DNA of 64,000 nt, taken from the NCBI RefSeq assembly GCF_020184175.1, contig NC_065531.1:52721213-52785212 (forward strand), in the 5' to 3' direction. This DNA comes from Aphis gossypii (taxonomy: Eukaryota; Arthropoda; Insecta; Hemiptera; Aphididae). The position numbers and the translations under genes are program-made. The notes beneath the pieces were generated by a model. It ran no database searches, had not been told where the DNA came from, and was given only the letters and a program-made list of their open reading frames with translations. Of this stretch, positions 49,401 to 63,410 are shown piece after piece (position 1 is the first letter of the stretch; the number at the start of each line of letters is the position of its first letter).

Positions 49401-51746
49401 ATTCCGTGGTTATTCTATTCCTGAATGTCAAAAGTTATTACCTAAAGCACCTGGTGGTTGTGAACCTCTTCCTGAAGGATTATTTTGGCTGTTGATAACT
49501 GGCGAAATCCCAACACCTGAACAAGTTAAATGGGTATCTAAAACTTGGGCTGAACGTGCTGAATTGCCATCACATGTTGTCACCATGCTTAACAACCTGC
49601 CCAATACTGTACATCCCATGACACAATTAACATCAGCAGTTGCTTTGCTTAATTCAGAAAGCAAATTTGTACAAGCCTATACTAAGGGAGTTCATAAGTC
49701 ACAATACTGGGAAGTAAGTAGTTTTAGCTTGAGTTATTGAGTGCTGGGTTAGCTAATTATGTAACTCTTAATATGTTCTTGTTATATTGAAAAAATGGGA
49801 AAACACTAGTCCATTCTATATAATATTTCTTTATTCCCAAACTATAAAATATTTGTTTGATACAGTAATAAGGAACTGAGAAAGGTGCAGTCCTCCCCTA
49901 AATTTCAGGAAACTTTTAAAATGCTTTCAGCGTTCTGTGAACAAATTAATTATACAAAATAAATTGTTATGTCATTTGAAAATCAACCTCTTGCATAAAA
50001 TTGCCAATAAAATTTTTATTTTTATTTAATATCATCATTAAAAAAAAAAAAACTGCAGTTATTCTTTGATATTTATGTTTGGTGCAACGTTGCATTTCAA
50101 ATTATAATTTTTTCTACACTTCATACTATCTAATTTAAAGTCATATTATGAAGAGTTACTTTTCACTTTAAAATATAATATTTAATTGTAATTGTTCCTG
50201 TTATAAAATTAATACTGGAATACCCCAAGAAAGCAACCTGATGTATATTTAACTAAAGTAGTTTGTAATCAAACTTTATTAAATTTAAAATTAAAAAGCA
50301 ATTAAAGATTTATACCTAGCAGTTAGTTTAATACATCAAACTTTTTCAACATTAAAAAAAAAAATCAAAAAACTCAATTTTAATCTACTATTAAAGTGTA
50401 TTATATATTCGATAATACTAAATATTTTTTAGTTAGGTATATTTTGTACAAAACATACAATATTTATGTTAATGTTATATAAGCAACATAGCATTTTAAT
50501 TCTAAAATAATATGATAATTGTGTGATTGTATTAATCTAGTACACATATGAAGACTCAATGGATTTGATTGCCAAATTACCAGTGATTGCAGCAACAATC
50601 TACAGGAACATTTACCATGGTGGAAATCAAGTTGGCACTATTGACACTGAACGTGATTGGAGTGCAAACTTTGTATCCATGTTAGGAGCTAACACTTCTG
50701 AAGAATTTGTTGAACTCATGCGATTGTACTTGACCATCCATTCTGACCATGAGGGTGGTAATGTATCTGCGCACACTACTCATTTAGTTGGATCTGCTTT
50801 ATCTGATGCATATCTTTCGTTCAGTGCTGGTATGGCTGGTCTTGCTGGCCCATTGCATGGACTTGCTAACCAAGAGGTAATAATTTTTAATATATTATAT
50901 TTAAATATTTGATCGAACTTAAGAGTTTCTTGTATGTGTATTGAATTAATGGCATTTCTGAAATAATATACATTCATAATTATAAATTATTAAAAAAGTA
51001 AATAAATATTGATTTCATTTTTAGGTTTTGGTGTGGTTGCAAAAATTGCGCAAAGAAGTTGGAGATTCTGTAACCAAAGAACAACTTAAAGAATTCATCT
51101 TAAAAACATTGAAAAGTGGACAAGTTGTACCAGGTTATGGACATGCTGTATTACGTAAAACCGACCCACGTTATACTTGCCAGCGTGAATTTGCCTTGAA
51201 ACATCTACCCAAAGATCCATTGTTCAATTTAGTATCTCAAGTATTTGAAGTTGTACCCCCAGTACTTAATGATCTTGGAAAAGTTAAGAACCCATGGCCC
51301 AATGTAGATGCTCACTCAGGAGTTTTATTACAGGTGTGTGAATTTACCTAAATATACAATGTAGTTATGGATATAATATATACATAGTGACTTTTTATCT
51401 AACAATACTCATTATTTTGAAATATTTAAAAAATTTGAAAATATTTTTTTACATAATTTCCAGTTGAAGTAAAACATTAGATCTTGAAATGATGAGTGTT
51501 GTTTCATAAAAGAATCACCCAGTTATTGTCACAAATCATTTATACATTATTAATATTATTTTACAGTACTACGGCCTGAAAGAAATGAACTACTATACAG
51601 TATTGTTTGGAGTATCCCGTGCTCTCGGAGTATTAGCTTCTTTGGTTTGGGACCGTGGTCTTGGTCTCCCCATCGAACGCCCCAAATCTTTCTCTACTGA
51701 AAAGATGAAGGAATTGGTCACCAAACTTTCCGCAAAGGCTGCATAA
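46355..51746 (+). CDS. CS: Citrate synthase, mitochondrial
   Basis: Six coding exons (46355-46402, 49095-49253, 49327-49713, 50541-50876, 51025-51333, 51567-51746), all joined in phase 0, give a complete 472-aa protein. It condenses oxaloacetate with acetyl-CoA to citrate, the first step of the TCA cycle in the matrix. The N-terminus (MSLFRTTASKLLEINQ) is basic and Ser/Thr-rich with no acids before Glu13, as in a mitochondrial presequence. Catalytic residues equivalent to pig H274, H320 and D375 are H304 (GPLHGLANQE), H350 (VPGYGHAVLR) and D405 (NVDAHSG). SDHEGGNVSAHTTHLVGSAL is also intact. The length matches animal mitochondrial enzymes (about 465 aa). Codons are less AT-biased than the introns. 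The first intron (2.7 kb) separates most of the presequence from the rest. No defects were seen. Confidence 0.98.
49095..49253 (+). CDS. CS: Citrate synthase exon 2
   Basis: The acceptor is cttgttag|GTT and the donor GAC ATG|gtaatt. It encodes residues 17-69: the rest of the presequence (APLWSASRSMGCSTTDLKSV) and the N-terminal helix up to GDVTVDM. Confidence 0.95.
49327..49713 (+). CDS. CS: Citrate synthase exon 3
   Basis: The acceptor is ttgtatag|ATG and the donor TGG GAA|gtaagt. It encodes residues 70-198, starting MYGGMRGIKALVTETSVLD and including RFRGYSIPECQ and LPSHVVTMLNNLP. Confidence 0.97.
50541..50876 (+). CDS. CS: Citrate synthase exon 4
   Basis: The acceptor is ttaatctag|TAC and the donor CAA GAG|gtaata. 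It encodes residues 199-310 with SDHEGGNVSAHTTHLVGS and the catalytic His in GPLHGLANQE. Confidence 0.97.
51025..51333 (+). CDS. CS: Citrate synthase exon 5
   Basis: The acceptor is atttttag|GTT and the donor TTA CAG|gtgtgt. It encodes residues 311-413 with the catalytic His of VPGYGHAVLRKTDPRY and the catalytic Asp of NVDAHSG. Confidence 0.97.
51567..51746 (+). CDS. CS: Citrate synthase exon 6 (terminal)
   Basis: The acceptor is attttacag|TAC. It encodes the last 59 residues (YYGLKEMNYYTVLFGVSRAL through LPIERPKSFST) and TAA. SRALGVLASLVWDR is the conserved C-terminal CoA/citrate-side segment. Confidence 0.97.
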   Translation, partial: YYGLKEMNYYTVLFGVSRALGVLASLVWDRGLGLPIERPKSFSTEKMKELVTKLSAKAA

Positions 51747-52110
51747 ACTGTGTACTGACAATGATTTTTATTTTTTCAAAAGAAAATCCTGCACATGATT
51801 TATTTTGTTTTAATTTCTTAAAACCCCGTCCAATTAATTTCTTACCTTGTCAATGTAATTAAGTCATTATATCTGTTTTTTTAATATATCCGTTTAAAAT
51901 TGATAATAGTATAATTCAATTTTTTTTCATTTCTTAAAGTAAACTGTTGAATTTAATAATGTGATTTGGTTTTTTTATTTTAAAAATTCCCAAGTACAAT
52001 GTGTTTAACCAAGAAACAAATTCCATAATGCTTCCTCCAAATTTACTTGGAGTATAATATTGCTATTGTTTATTAGTATTTATAAATTTAAAATTATTAA
52101 ATAGATGATA
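51747..52110 (+). other. CS: Citrate synthase 3' UTR
   Basis: AT-rich sequence after the stop. I found no canonical AATAAA close by. The variant ATTAAA at 52096-52101 is the best poly(A) candidate within 400 bases, so the UTR end is a guess. Confidence 0.4.
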
Positions 52111-52856
52111 AATTATTAATTTATTAGATATTGTTGGTTGTTAATATTTGACAAATGCATATTGATTTTAGTGCATTGGACAATAATTATTTTGTACATG
52201 CTTGTATTGAAAAATATTTTATTGTAAAATAATGAAGTTTTGTAGTTTTATAACTGTTCTTTTAAAAATCTATTGTTGATTAGTTATACATAACAACATA
52301 AAATATTAACATCACATAATTATGAATTATAAAATGTTATTTTGCTTATAAGTTTATAAAGTTTTACTTGTAGTTTTAAATTATAATAATACTATATTCA
52401 TGTTTTCAGTACTGAACGTACTATTTAGTAAAACTGTGTGTGTTAAATGACATGAACAGTAAAAATATAAGAAAAAAATAATATGTTTATGCATTCAAAT
52501 AATATTATTATTTACTAGTATAATAAAAATATTTATACTTAGCCTCATTTTTAGGTGGATAATAATTGAATAAGATTACATGAATACATTTTTAAAAATG
52601 TAGTTAATCAATATATTGTATATTATACCAAATAGAAAATAAAAATCCAACATATAAATACCCACGGATGCAAATTATTTCAACTGTTAAAGATCCATAG
52701 ATTGCTTCTTAATTGGAGACTTGATAAAACACATTAAATAACTACTTTAATAAATGTTGCATATTTTATTTAGTACTTTAACAAAACTTAAATTAAAAGG
52801 TAATTAACCTTAGTGTATAGTATATATCAAATATCAATTTTATCTTTTAGAACTCT

Positions 52857-53251
52857 GGGCTGTAAAATTACTTTTAAGGGGTAAAGTAGGCCGTAAATAT
52901 TGTATTAATATTTTGGAACAAATCTAGATTAGCACACCCTCGAAATTTTAGGTTTTTTTTTTTGAAACCTATGTAATTCAACGTTTTAAAAATTATGGTG
53001 CCCAAAGTTTTTTCCGGAAATCATTAGCTTTTGAGTAATCCAAAAAAAAATATGTGCTTATTTTAACATACAATTATCAAAGGGAATAGGGGCCAGAGTT
53101 GCCACTCGCTCGGACATTCAAAACGAAAATATACCTCGATTTGCTATGCAACACCACCTAAGGTAGGTCACAGAGCTAAAGAAACATTGCACATAATTTT
53201 GTTAACAATTTATGGCCTACTCATACCCCTTAAAAGTTCATTTTACCGTCC
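52857..53251. mobile_element. Long-TIR non-autonomous element
   Basis: The left end, starting gggctgtaaaattacttttaa, continues aggggtaaagtaggccgtaaat. The right end, read on the other strand, is ggacggtaaaatgaactttt followed by aaggggtatgagtaggccataaat. The inverted ends match over about 43 bases with a few changes and short gaps. The interior (about 300 bp) has no open frame. I see no clear target duplication, so superfamily and exact borders are open. Confidence 0.65.
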
Positions 53252-54432
53252 ACTTTTGTCCGATCCAGATTATTACGAATTTCAAAATTTTTAAATTCAA
53301 TTTTTTATCGTCCAGATTTCTACAGTCCAGGTTTTTACGCGTCCCCAAAATTATCTCCAAAAAAATGATTTACTTTAAATTTTATTAGGTGTTTTAATTA
53401 TATTGCTCTAAAATGAAATAACTTTTTCCCAAAAGTATATTTTATGCTATGAAATTGGTGGTATGACATCCTCTGAATTAGCCATTAGGTACCTACAATG
53501 ATTTTAAAATTATCATTAACAAAATGTTTTTAAAATCTATTTATTTTAATTTTCATTATTCAGCTATATTATCATAAAAATATTTGCTTAACAATACAGG
53601 AATAAAAGTTAAATTTATTTTGTAAAAAACAAGTAAGTTAGTAAGTACTGAGTATAATATTAAATAAATAATTATTATTAAATTGAGATGTATTTTTATA
53701 AATAAAAATTCCTACTAGGCTAAAAATCTACAATGTATATTGACGAAATGTTTTTTTTTTAATTAAAAAATACCAAAAGAGGGATGGGGGCAACTGTTAC
53801 AATTTTAAAGATCGCTGATCTCACCCTTCGCCAACCTTCTATGCCAATGCGGCAAAGCTTACTTGTGTAAGATATGGAAATTATATTCACATCTCATAAT
53901 CATATAATATAAATAAATAATATATTAAGTTATTGAATTCGATTTTAATACAATCTATAAATTTACCAAGAGCTATTTATTATAACCAATTAATAAATAC
54001 CTAATTCTTTTCAAAATTGAGATTTCCAACTGCATTTTACAAGTTAAATCTAAACCTAACCTTGTCTTTTATAATTAACTTGGTAGATACGATGAACAAT
54101 AATTAGGTACTATACGAGTACATGTTTTTGTAATAGAGAATATTTATCATTGACTACTTACCTATCATACAATTTTGTAAGTCACATTCACTGATGAAGT
54201 TATAAAAAATATCAATGATTGTCATGTTTTGTGCATTTATTTATATTCATATTCTTTCGACACCGACGTCAATATGCAATTAAAAATCACCATTATTTAT
54301 CAATTATCATTGATAAACGAATATTTTGATCAGTCGAGCGTGCCGTTTCGATTTTTTTAATTGTTTATAAACAATTTTAAAATCGTTACAACTATACTAG
54401 GCCACAATTATATATAATTAATATAATTATAT

Positions 54433-55100
54433 TAGGGCTGGGAAATTATTTTATATTATAATATTGAATTGCATATTTTTTATAAAAAGTCCTAAGGATT
54501 ATATGTTTTAATAGTTGTAATACATTTAAAAACTCAAAAAAATAAAATAAACTCGTATTTTTTTATGAAGAACATTTTTTGGTCTTATTTATTATCTACA
54601 TTCGATATAATATGTCAATATGTGGAGTATAATATATATATATATAATATGTATTCAATTAGGAAAAATTTAAAATATTTTACTTTTCATATTGTTATCA
54701 ACATATTTGTTGTTTTTTAACAATCTTAATTATTGTTTACAATCATCAAACACAAATAAACTACCTGACGAGGAACTTTCAGATTTTTTAAGTATAGTTT
54801 TCAACGATGCGTATAGTTATTAAGCAGGTCTTCGCAGACTATATAGTTTCCTACGTGCCCATACATCAGTCGATGCGACGAGCATGTACTTAGTAAAATG
54901 GTATTTTCAGTAATTTTTTTTTTTATTTTGATAAATTTAATCACATTTTTGTTGCACATTTAAGACGTAAAAATTTACGTTTTATTTGTTTATATTTTAA
55001 TGTATTTATACAATTTTAACTGCATATTTTTATACCTACATACCTATTTTTTTTTTGTACATATTTTCTCGATTTTCAGTGTAAAATTTCCCCGAGCCTT
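54433..55100. mobile_element. Probable hAT-like non-autonomous element
   Basis: The left end TAGGGCTGGGAAATT and the right end AAATTTCCCCGAGCCTT are imperfect inverted repeats of a kind common in hAT elements. The flanks aattatat (54425-54432) and acttatgt (55101-55108) match at six of eight positions. An internal patch near 54815-54890 is GC-richer. There is no transposase frame. Confidence 0.5.
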
Positions 55101-57568
55101 ACTTATGTTTTTTATAGAATAATAAATACCTGTTGAAGTGAATAGGAGATGAGATTTAAAATGTACATTAATAGAAATGCTATTTTATCATTATTATTTA
55201 GGTATTTTTTTTAAGTTTGATTAATTAATAATAATCAACATTAAATAAATGTAATTTTATTTTTAAAAGTATACTAGTTTATACTTTATACACATACCGT
55301 AATTTAACCGTAAAATGTAAAATTGTTTCAATGTATATTATACCATTTATATCGTTAGTAAACGAATTATTAAATTAACCACATGTGTAGGTATAAACCA
55401 AAGTTATACTTAGATATTATAAACGTAGATAATAGGTAAGACGTAGGTAGTTACGTGCAATGTTTACTAGAAACTACATCAAGATTGCAAATATTTGTAT
55501 AAGATAACTGAATACTGATATATTCAGCAAATACAATCTTAATTATTTCATCAAAATAAAATATTTTTATGCATTTATTATAAACTAGAAATTTAATTTT
55601 TTACTAAGATCCTTCAAAAATCTAATCCTATTATGATATGATTGTATTAGAATTACAGTAATCCTTGCAGATTAAATGCAATGCAATGATACATTAATTA
55701 TAATTTATACTAGATTTAGACAAGTACCTACTCTTCTATATATTTTATCATAGGTACCTAGCTGATAGATGCTAAGTAGCAACTATCTTTTAATACCTAC
55801 GTCTTTTGCGAAATGAGAACCTCAGGAACTTTTGCTTTCTTATTCATTAAACATGGGTAAATCTTTATTTTCAATTTAAAGTATTAGCTTAATTTATATA
55901 AGTATAATATAGTTTGTTATTGCAATGCACTGATATTTGTATCAACCTATTGTTTGGCCTGTTTTAATATTATTTAATATTGTTATTATTAGGTAGCTGT
56001 ATATAGAATAAATAAATATGTACTATGAATCCAGAATCGGTATGTATAAAAAAATTAATTATTTATAGAAATTACGAATAGTATAGCAGGGTTTTTTTCA
56101 GGATAATTAATATTTATTAGATAGTCAGATGACTGATGAGTAAGTATATATTATTGTTATTTTCTTTAAAATTCTTTTAGTCCGATATCAAGGTTACATA
56201 TTATTTTATATACCTATACCTAATACGCATAGACCCATAGTATATTGTAGATATATATGGTTAATCTTAATATGCCTGTATACAGTATATGGCTATATGA
56301 TAAAATCTCAAATTATAACCTAAAATATTATTGTTAAACATATAACAAAAAAAAATCTTCCTTATATATTATAAGACTTGTTTTTTATAATAAATATATA
56401 TATATTATATTATTTATATTGACACACAATAAAAATCAACTGTATCTCCGTGAACACGATTGCTGTGCCCATAATAATGCAAACGACAAGGATATATATG
56501 CGATAATTATAGTAAATACTTGTAATTTTGAGCAAGGTTTTTAGTGGTATCCATACGGAATCGGACACGTGAGTTCGGATAAACATCGGTACATATACAT
56601 TACAAATTATTGCAATATAGGTAGACGTAGACGGTAGACAGGTACATAAGGTACAACATTATATTATTGTGTTCATAACCCATATATACGAGTTGGTAAA
56701 CGATTGACGACCAACGAGTTTACACATCGTGTATATAAATATAAATATTATATACTATTCACTTTGAGATATGCGTACATAAGTATATTATATTCGTGAC
56801 TTCTGAAATGAATATAATATAGATAATCGTAGTCAGTGTATAGCCGCTAAATAAATTTAATACACCTATTATCGTATTTGTATACAAATACCTATACAGG
56901 TTACAGGTACAGCGTATATTAGGTATGTTCTCCTTGATGAAACCGTGACATTGATCAACGTTAGCTTTTATTTGGAGGTCATATTATTTTTGTGTTTCTT
57001 TATTTTTTTTTTTTTCATGTTTAATTTGATATGAACGATATGATAATATTGTATTAAATTCTGTACAATTATGTTTATAATATATTTATTAGACGCGTAA
57101 CATTAGCTGATGTGTGCAACTATGTGAATATTTGATATTATGAGTATTACAATAGGCGTTATGTTTATTTCCTATACTGTCATACCTACGTATATATTAC
57201 AATAAATAGTACCTACATATCACGTCCTATACATTTCATTATATCGACGTTAAAATTGGTAAAAGTAGTACGAGTGTAAATGTTTGACTAGTATCTATTA
57301 GTAAATTATATATACCCATATACATTTATAATATATTATCTGTTTTAACGTTTAAAGTATTTATTGGAATTATTGTCATAGTTGGTATTGTAATGGTATA
57401 CAATGTAATTCAGAGCTATAATAATATATAAAATGTGCTATATTGTGTTTAACTTGTTTTAGTACTCATTCCTATTTGGTTCCTACTATAACATAAAATA
57501 TGAGGTCACTCAACGGGAAATAAACTTTTGTTAAAATTTATATAAAATTGCTACGTTATACTTTCATA

Positions 57569-57590
57569 TATATATATATATATATATATA
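57569..57590. repeat. (TA)n microsatellite
   Basis: About eleven TA repeats followed by gtatatgtgtgtg, a compound TA/TG microsatellite. Confidence 0.8.
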
Positions 57591-58382
57591 GTATATGTGT
57601 GTGTACATAAAATATAAAAATATACAATAATAAATATCAACCCGAAAATTCCCCACTGCGTAGTGCGTTCTCTCTGCGTGTAGTCTCAATCAAAAAACCT
57701 TTTATCGCTTTCATAATATTCTATGACTTGTGTATTATAAGTGATGGTTGTTTAGGCTTTATGGATACATGGATACAAAATGATTTTTGTTTAAACTATT
57801 AAAAAAATCGAATTTTGTACTAGTTTATTTGTAGTTAATACCTAAGTAGAGTTAAGATTTAATAGATTTTACAGCATCCTTTTAAAGTGTAGTTAGTATA
57901 AATAGTAATCATAGTAATGCCTACGAGTTTCTTCGTGTGCTGGTCATAAATATTGATAAAAACAATTATTTTTATTTTGTATATTTTAGCATATAGGTAA
58001 TACCTATTGGCTATTGCATAACTACACTATAAACAAGGAAAATTCATGTTTTACGATAAGTACTAGGTTTAGGTAATTCGTACTTATATTTAGACAAAAC
58101 CCGAAAGTAGGGGGAAAAGCAGGTTAGTATAATAGTTGTCGTGTGTTATTATAATTTATATTAGGTAGGTACGCTTCGAGTTTCAATTGCATGCGACTTA
58201 CTATTTTTGTTATTGGCGGAAAAAATAAACATATACCTAGCACCTATATATTAATTCTATGAACATTTTTATTTTTGTTTAAAAATAATTAATACTTACA
58301 GAACTATTAGTTAATCTACTAAATATGTATAGGTACATAGAATAATGAATAGGTATTGTGGGTATAAGTATAATGTATAAAC

Positions 58383-58604
58383 CAGGGGTGGCCAAACCGC
58401 GTCTCGCGAGCCGCATGCGACTCGCCACATATACTTTTGCGGCTCGCATCTTATTGTACCTAACATTTTTTTTTAATATGAATTTATATATAATATAATA
58501 ATATTATGATCTTTTTCTTTTTTTTTTTTTACATTTATTTTGGCTCTTCCCTATTTATTAATACATTTGGTGGCTCGCGAGTCTCTTCTCGCTGGCCACC
58601 CCTG
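58383..58604. mobile_element. hAT-like MITE, perfect 8-bp TSD gtataaac
   Basis: The left end is CAGGGGTGGCCAAACCGCG. The right end, GCTGGCCACCCCTG, is its reverse complement over the outer 12 or so bases. Perfect gtataaac duplications flank it (58375-58382 and 58605-58612). The element is 222 bp, non-coding and rich in CG near both ends. A worn relative lies at 40304-40498. The intact ends and duplication suggest a fairly recent insertion. Confidence 0.9.
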
Positions 58605-61600
58605 GTATAAACAATTAAAACCTACATTATTAATATTATTGTATACTCGTGTATAGGAAAAAGGATTATTCACTAAGCTTATGATTACTCTCGTTTAACC
58701 TTTGACAGTGCATTTATTTTGATTCAAATTTTTGAATTTTATAAGTCATAGATAATAGATATAAACTATAATAATATAGTACTATTCGTACATTTAAAGT
58801 GTATAAAAATAAGGTATAAGTACTTATATTTTTAATCCATTTTAATTCTGAGTGATGGTCAAAATTTTAGTTTCAGTGTCACTATATAATGTATTTACTA
58901 TATTTTTTTTTAAGTTACTAATATTCATGTAGGCAATAAGGATAACAGTATTCAAGAATAGTATTACATAAAATATAAAATATATTAAATTTTCATTCCA
59001 GTGCTATACTGCTATATTAGCTAGTATATTAGACTTGGATAATTTTTACAAACTATCAAATGTTAATAAATTAATGTTATTTGTTAAGTAATAATTATAC
59101 TATTATTTTTAATCAACGTTGCTCCAACATATTCTAAATCTTTTCTAATTACCCCTAAAAGGTACCTACTTAAAGTTTAATAACTTTTTACTCAGAAAAT
59201 ATTAGTTTGAATTTATATAGGTAACTATATAATATTCTCACATCGATATTTTCCAAAAAAATCATCTCTTTAACTAAGTATTTATAAAATAAAGATAGTT
59301 TAAATTTAAAAAAATGAAGTTGTACCTATAACCACAAAACACTTATGAAGTATCATAAAAACTCAAGTATTTTAAAATGTATTCCGTTATAGGCTTAAGC
59401 ATACATAATACATATAACATATTATAAATTAGAATATAAATTAATCAACTAAAAGGTTAATTAAAAGGAAAAATGGGTATGGACTATGGACACTGAACAA
59501 TGAGCATGCTTGGTGAATCATGACGCATATAATATGATTTAGACAATTATTCCTCCATACCAGTGGTTAATAATCAAAGAAAATTTATAATTTAAATCTT
59601 TAATTATTATAGATCATGGTCGTAAACTCGTAAAATAAACAGTTTAGAAGAGCGGGACACTGGGGCAAGTTTAGATGTAAATTGTATCAATAAAAATAAT
59701 TATCTAACACGTACGTGCTTATGTTTTATCATCTGTTTGTTTATTTGAAGGCCGTAAACAATAAGGCGTTTATAGTTAGCCAAGATACTGAGTAAAAAAA
59801 AGTATTATGTCATTTAATATGGTATAGGTAAATATTATAAATATATAATGACATAGTTATATAAGATTTACAAGATATTATTCAACAATTCGACATAATT
59901 TCAATATTAATCGCCCCTAACCCAGTATTGCCTTATTGTCTCAACAAAATATCGTCTTTTCCAAATCAATGGGTAAAGTATGATTACATTTTGAACTTTT
60001 ATGTCTTCTTCTTTAAAAAACTGATATCAGAAAATTCACGAAATATTCATGTTCCACGAAACACTTATAAAATTTACTAATTTATGTAATATGTAAATTG
60101 TAAACTGCTTACAAGTTTTACTAATTTTAGGTATATTCATATAACACCGCGTTATAGCGTTTTATACTATAACGTATTTTTTAATTTAATTTTTTTTTTG
60201 TTCAATATAGTTTTTTTTGTAGTATGAACTTTGCAGCAGTCAGTATAATAAAAAAAAAATGCATAAGAGAAATATTATTCAACCTCACTGGACCTAATCT
60301 ACCCTGTTTATAATCCATTAACAGCTAGGTTAATTGCTATGTACACCATTTTCAGTACATCAATCATTTGTAATTTAAGTTAACACAAAAAAAGAAAATA
60401 TGCCTTTCTCATCACAACCCTAAAACTTAACGAAAAAATATATTTTTATTTTAATGTATAATTATAAGTTATAATTGTTGTAACGAAATTAATGAATTTG
60501 TTTGCCTAGTGAGCTACATAAGATTTTTTGGTGTTTAAATCGTATTTAAGTGTAGGGTAGGTACTCGTGGCATTTTTTTTTTTTTGGCAAAGATTCCAGT
60601 ATAACAACTATGGTACACAAAAACTTATTGGCAAAACAATATTGTACCAAAATTTACACGTAGCTCCCCAGGTAATAAACCGAAAAATAACGTAAGGGTT
60701 AATTTGTTAAAGTGTGGTCATTAAAAATAGATTTCTTATATTATATTCCAGTGAACTGCTGTTATTAACTGTAAATATACTGCATTAATGAACGAGAAAA
60801 AACTATTGTCCTAAAATTTAAACGCTTTAAAGATGACTTTCTTTTCTTTTTAGTTGATAATGCCTACGAGCCTGCCTATAATATCTAATTATATAATTAA
60901 TATATAATAATATATAATATTTGCATTCGAAAACAATGAATACCTACCTAATAATCGTCCTAATCATTGCAATTATTTTGCTTTACAGACATTAAATAAT
61001 GTATGTGTATTATAATTTATTGTTATGTACCGCCATTATTATATATTTGTGTTACTTACGACGTGTACTAAAAATGTTCGCTTTTTATTCTAAGCGGTCA
61101 TATATATTATATTAGAAAAGGCTATTTAAACGATTTATTACAAACGTTTCAAAAACAAAAACGTCAATAAATTTATAAATTATATCGTGTTATTTGTGAC
61201 TGTGGCATACATCTACATGGTATTATTTAGAATACCTAATACAATATATTATATACCGCGAGCTTTGCCAATCATAATATATAGTAATTGTATAATACAC
61301 CAACAAATTACAATAATATTATATTATATTATAGTGTATTGTTCAAATATTAGGTAAAGTATGTATAGCATTTTGTAAAATGAAATTGTTTAAAAACTAT
61401 TGAAAAAAATATTACAATTATTATTGTCTTTGTAATACTAATTATGATCGTATTTTATGATAGTATATAGGGATCTATAACTTAAATATTTTCTTTTCTC
61501 GTGTATTAGTATTACATGATGACATTTAAATGTCAATGCGACTTAGATATATAATATTAAGACTTTGTGTTTCAGCAGCTATCTACTGTTAATTGATTGT

Positions 61601-62738
61601 TTTGTGAAGGATATTATAATCTTATATCATAAAAACATACAAAATACAACGTTCTTAAAATAATGCACGTTTAATAGTTCAAATAATAACCATATCACAA
61701 TAATCCATTGTCGTTTGTGCTTTGTTGCGAGTATCTCGTGTCTTTATTTCTCTATATTATACTATATAGGCTACATAAATGATAATAATTAATTTGTTAT
61801 TATAAAATACTATGAAAACAATATGCAAACGCCAAACGATAACAATACATATAATAATTTAGTACAGTTACGCGTCATGACTATTGACTAGCAACAAGTT
61901 ACACTCGTCAACGATGATAAGAAGTAATAACTATTATATTATTAAACTAACATTTTCTAATCCTCTTATTAAATAAAATAATTTATTGTAATATTTAGCT
62001 ACCCAATAATATTATATTCATTGCCATATTAACGAATTTTTAAAAATCGTATAACCAAAATATACAAGTACAATGTGTAACCAGTATAAATCGAAAATCT
62101 ATGAGATAACTGTTTTTATATATAAAGGTCTATATAATATCATGGTTCATGTACATGCTTTTTACAAATTTATATTCACGTTTATCGTCCACATTTAAAC
62201 TAATTATATGTATACCAATTTCACATGTATGTGCGTAAACGATTTCTAGATAATATTTATTTATTGATCAATATTACGTCAACGATAGACCGATTCTAAA
62301 CAAAATTGTGTAATGTTTACATAATTATTTCATTAGTATTTATAAGACATAATTACAATTATTATAATGAATAATGTATAATAATTAACAATTGATGTCC
62401 ACGATCGTTGTTTTCATATCATATGGGTAATATATTAACTATTATATTTTGTTAGTACGTTGACCTATAATAATGGTATTTTGTACATAATATTATACAG
62501 CTATACGCGTAATTGGGCGCACAGTATAAGTATTTAAGCTCTGATTGACACGAACAATGATTTTAATTTATATGCAACTTTATAATAACTACAATGTAAA
62601 CTAAAAATATTGTGCGTCACGAAAAATATCAGACTGCGTCAATTATGGATCAATGTGATATTTTTTAAAAACAATTTTCTTGTTTAACTTACATTTTTAT
62701 AAAATGCTAAATAAATGCTAAATGTATAATATTATTAG

Positions 62739-62790
62739 CTATTACCTTATTACCTTATAATTACCTTATAATTATTACCTTATTATTACC
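62739..62790. repeat. Short tandem array of an ATTACCTTAT-like unit
   Basis: attaccttat and shortened forms (attaccttataatt, attaccttatt) recur about five times in a row, probably from replication slippage. Confidence 0.7.
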
Positions 62791-62979
62791 ATATACCTAC
62801 CATAATAATTTATATTTATATTGCTCTCTATAGTTTATAATTCTTACCTGTAGTATAATAATTATTTTTTTTTATAAATTATTAATCCAATCATATTACC
62901 TATATGTTTCATTAATAAATTAAATTTTTTCAGTTTTTGTGTAGTACGATGAATAATGTCTCAAATTTACAGTGAGTAG

Positions 62980-63410
62980 TTGAGAAAATATTTCGATTTT
63001 CAACACAAAAGATTGTTTTGGATAGAAAATTAAATCTAGTTTATACTTTAGAAAAAAAACTTTATAAAAATAAAAAGTACCTATTTTTAAAAATAATCAG
63101 ATAAATTAAAATTTTTTTTTTATTAATTCCGATAAAAACTGTAGGATGCTAAAAATGCTTGAAAATTTATAGTCAAAATATTTTTCATAAGCACTTTAAG
63201 TTTGAATTTTGACAAAATTCGTTCAAATCTCAATGATTATAAATTATTTTGTGGTTAGAATTTCATGAAAAAAATGTTTATACTTGAGATTTCAAAATTG
63301 AAAATAACGTTCTTTATATACGTTTTGTAATCCATATAAAAAAATAAATTCCGGAAGGTTATATTAATATTTATAATAACCATTTGAAGTTAAAATTTTA
63401 TCGACATTGG
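62980..63410 (+). repeat. Dispersed AT-rich repeat family, diverged copy
   Basis: The blocks gttttggatagaaaattaaa, tctagtttatactttag, aaaatgcttgaaaatttata and tttttcataagca follow the order of the 38.2-39.1 kb copy. Confidence 0.5.

Noticed and set aside
49428..49664. Minus-strand frame inside citrate synthase exon 3
   Set aside because: Antisense shadow of a strongly conserved coding exon.
50780..50977. Minus-strand frame over citrate synthase exon 4 and intron
   Set aside because: Antisense shadow, running on into AT-rich intron.
62739..62790. CRISPR-like short repeats
   Set aside because: The units are contiguous and without unique spacers, and the genome is clearly animal; it is a simple tandem repeat.
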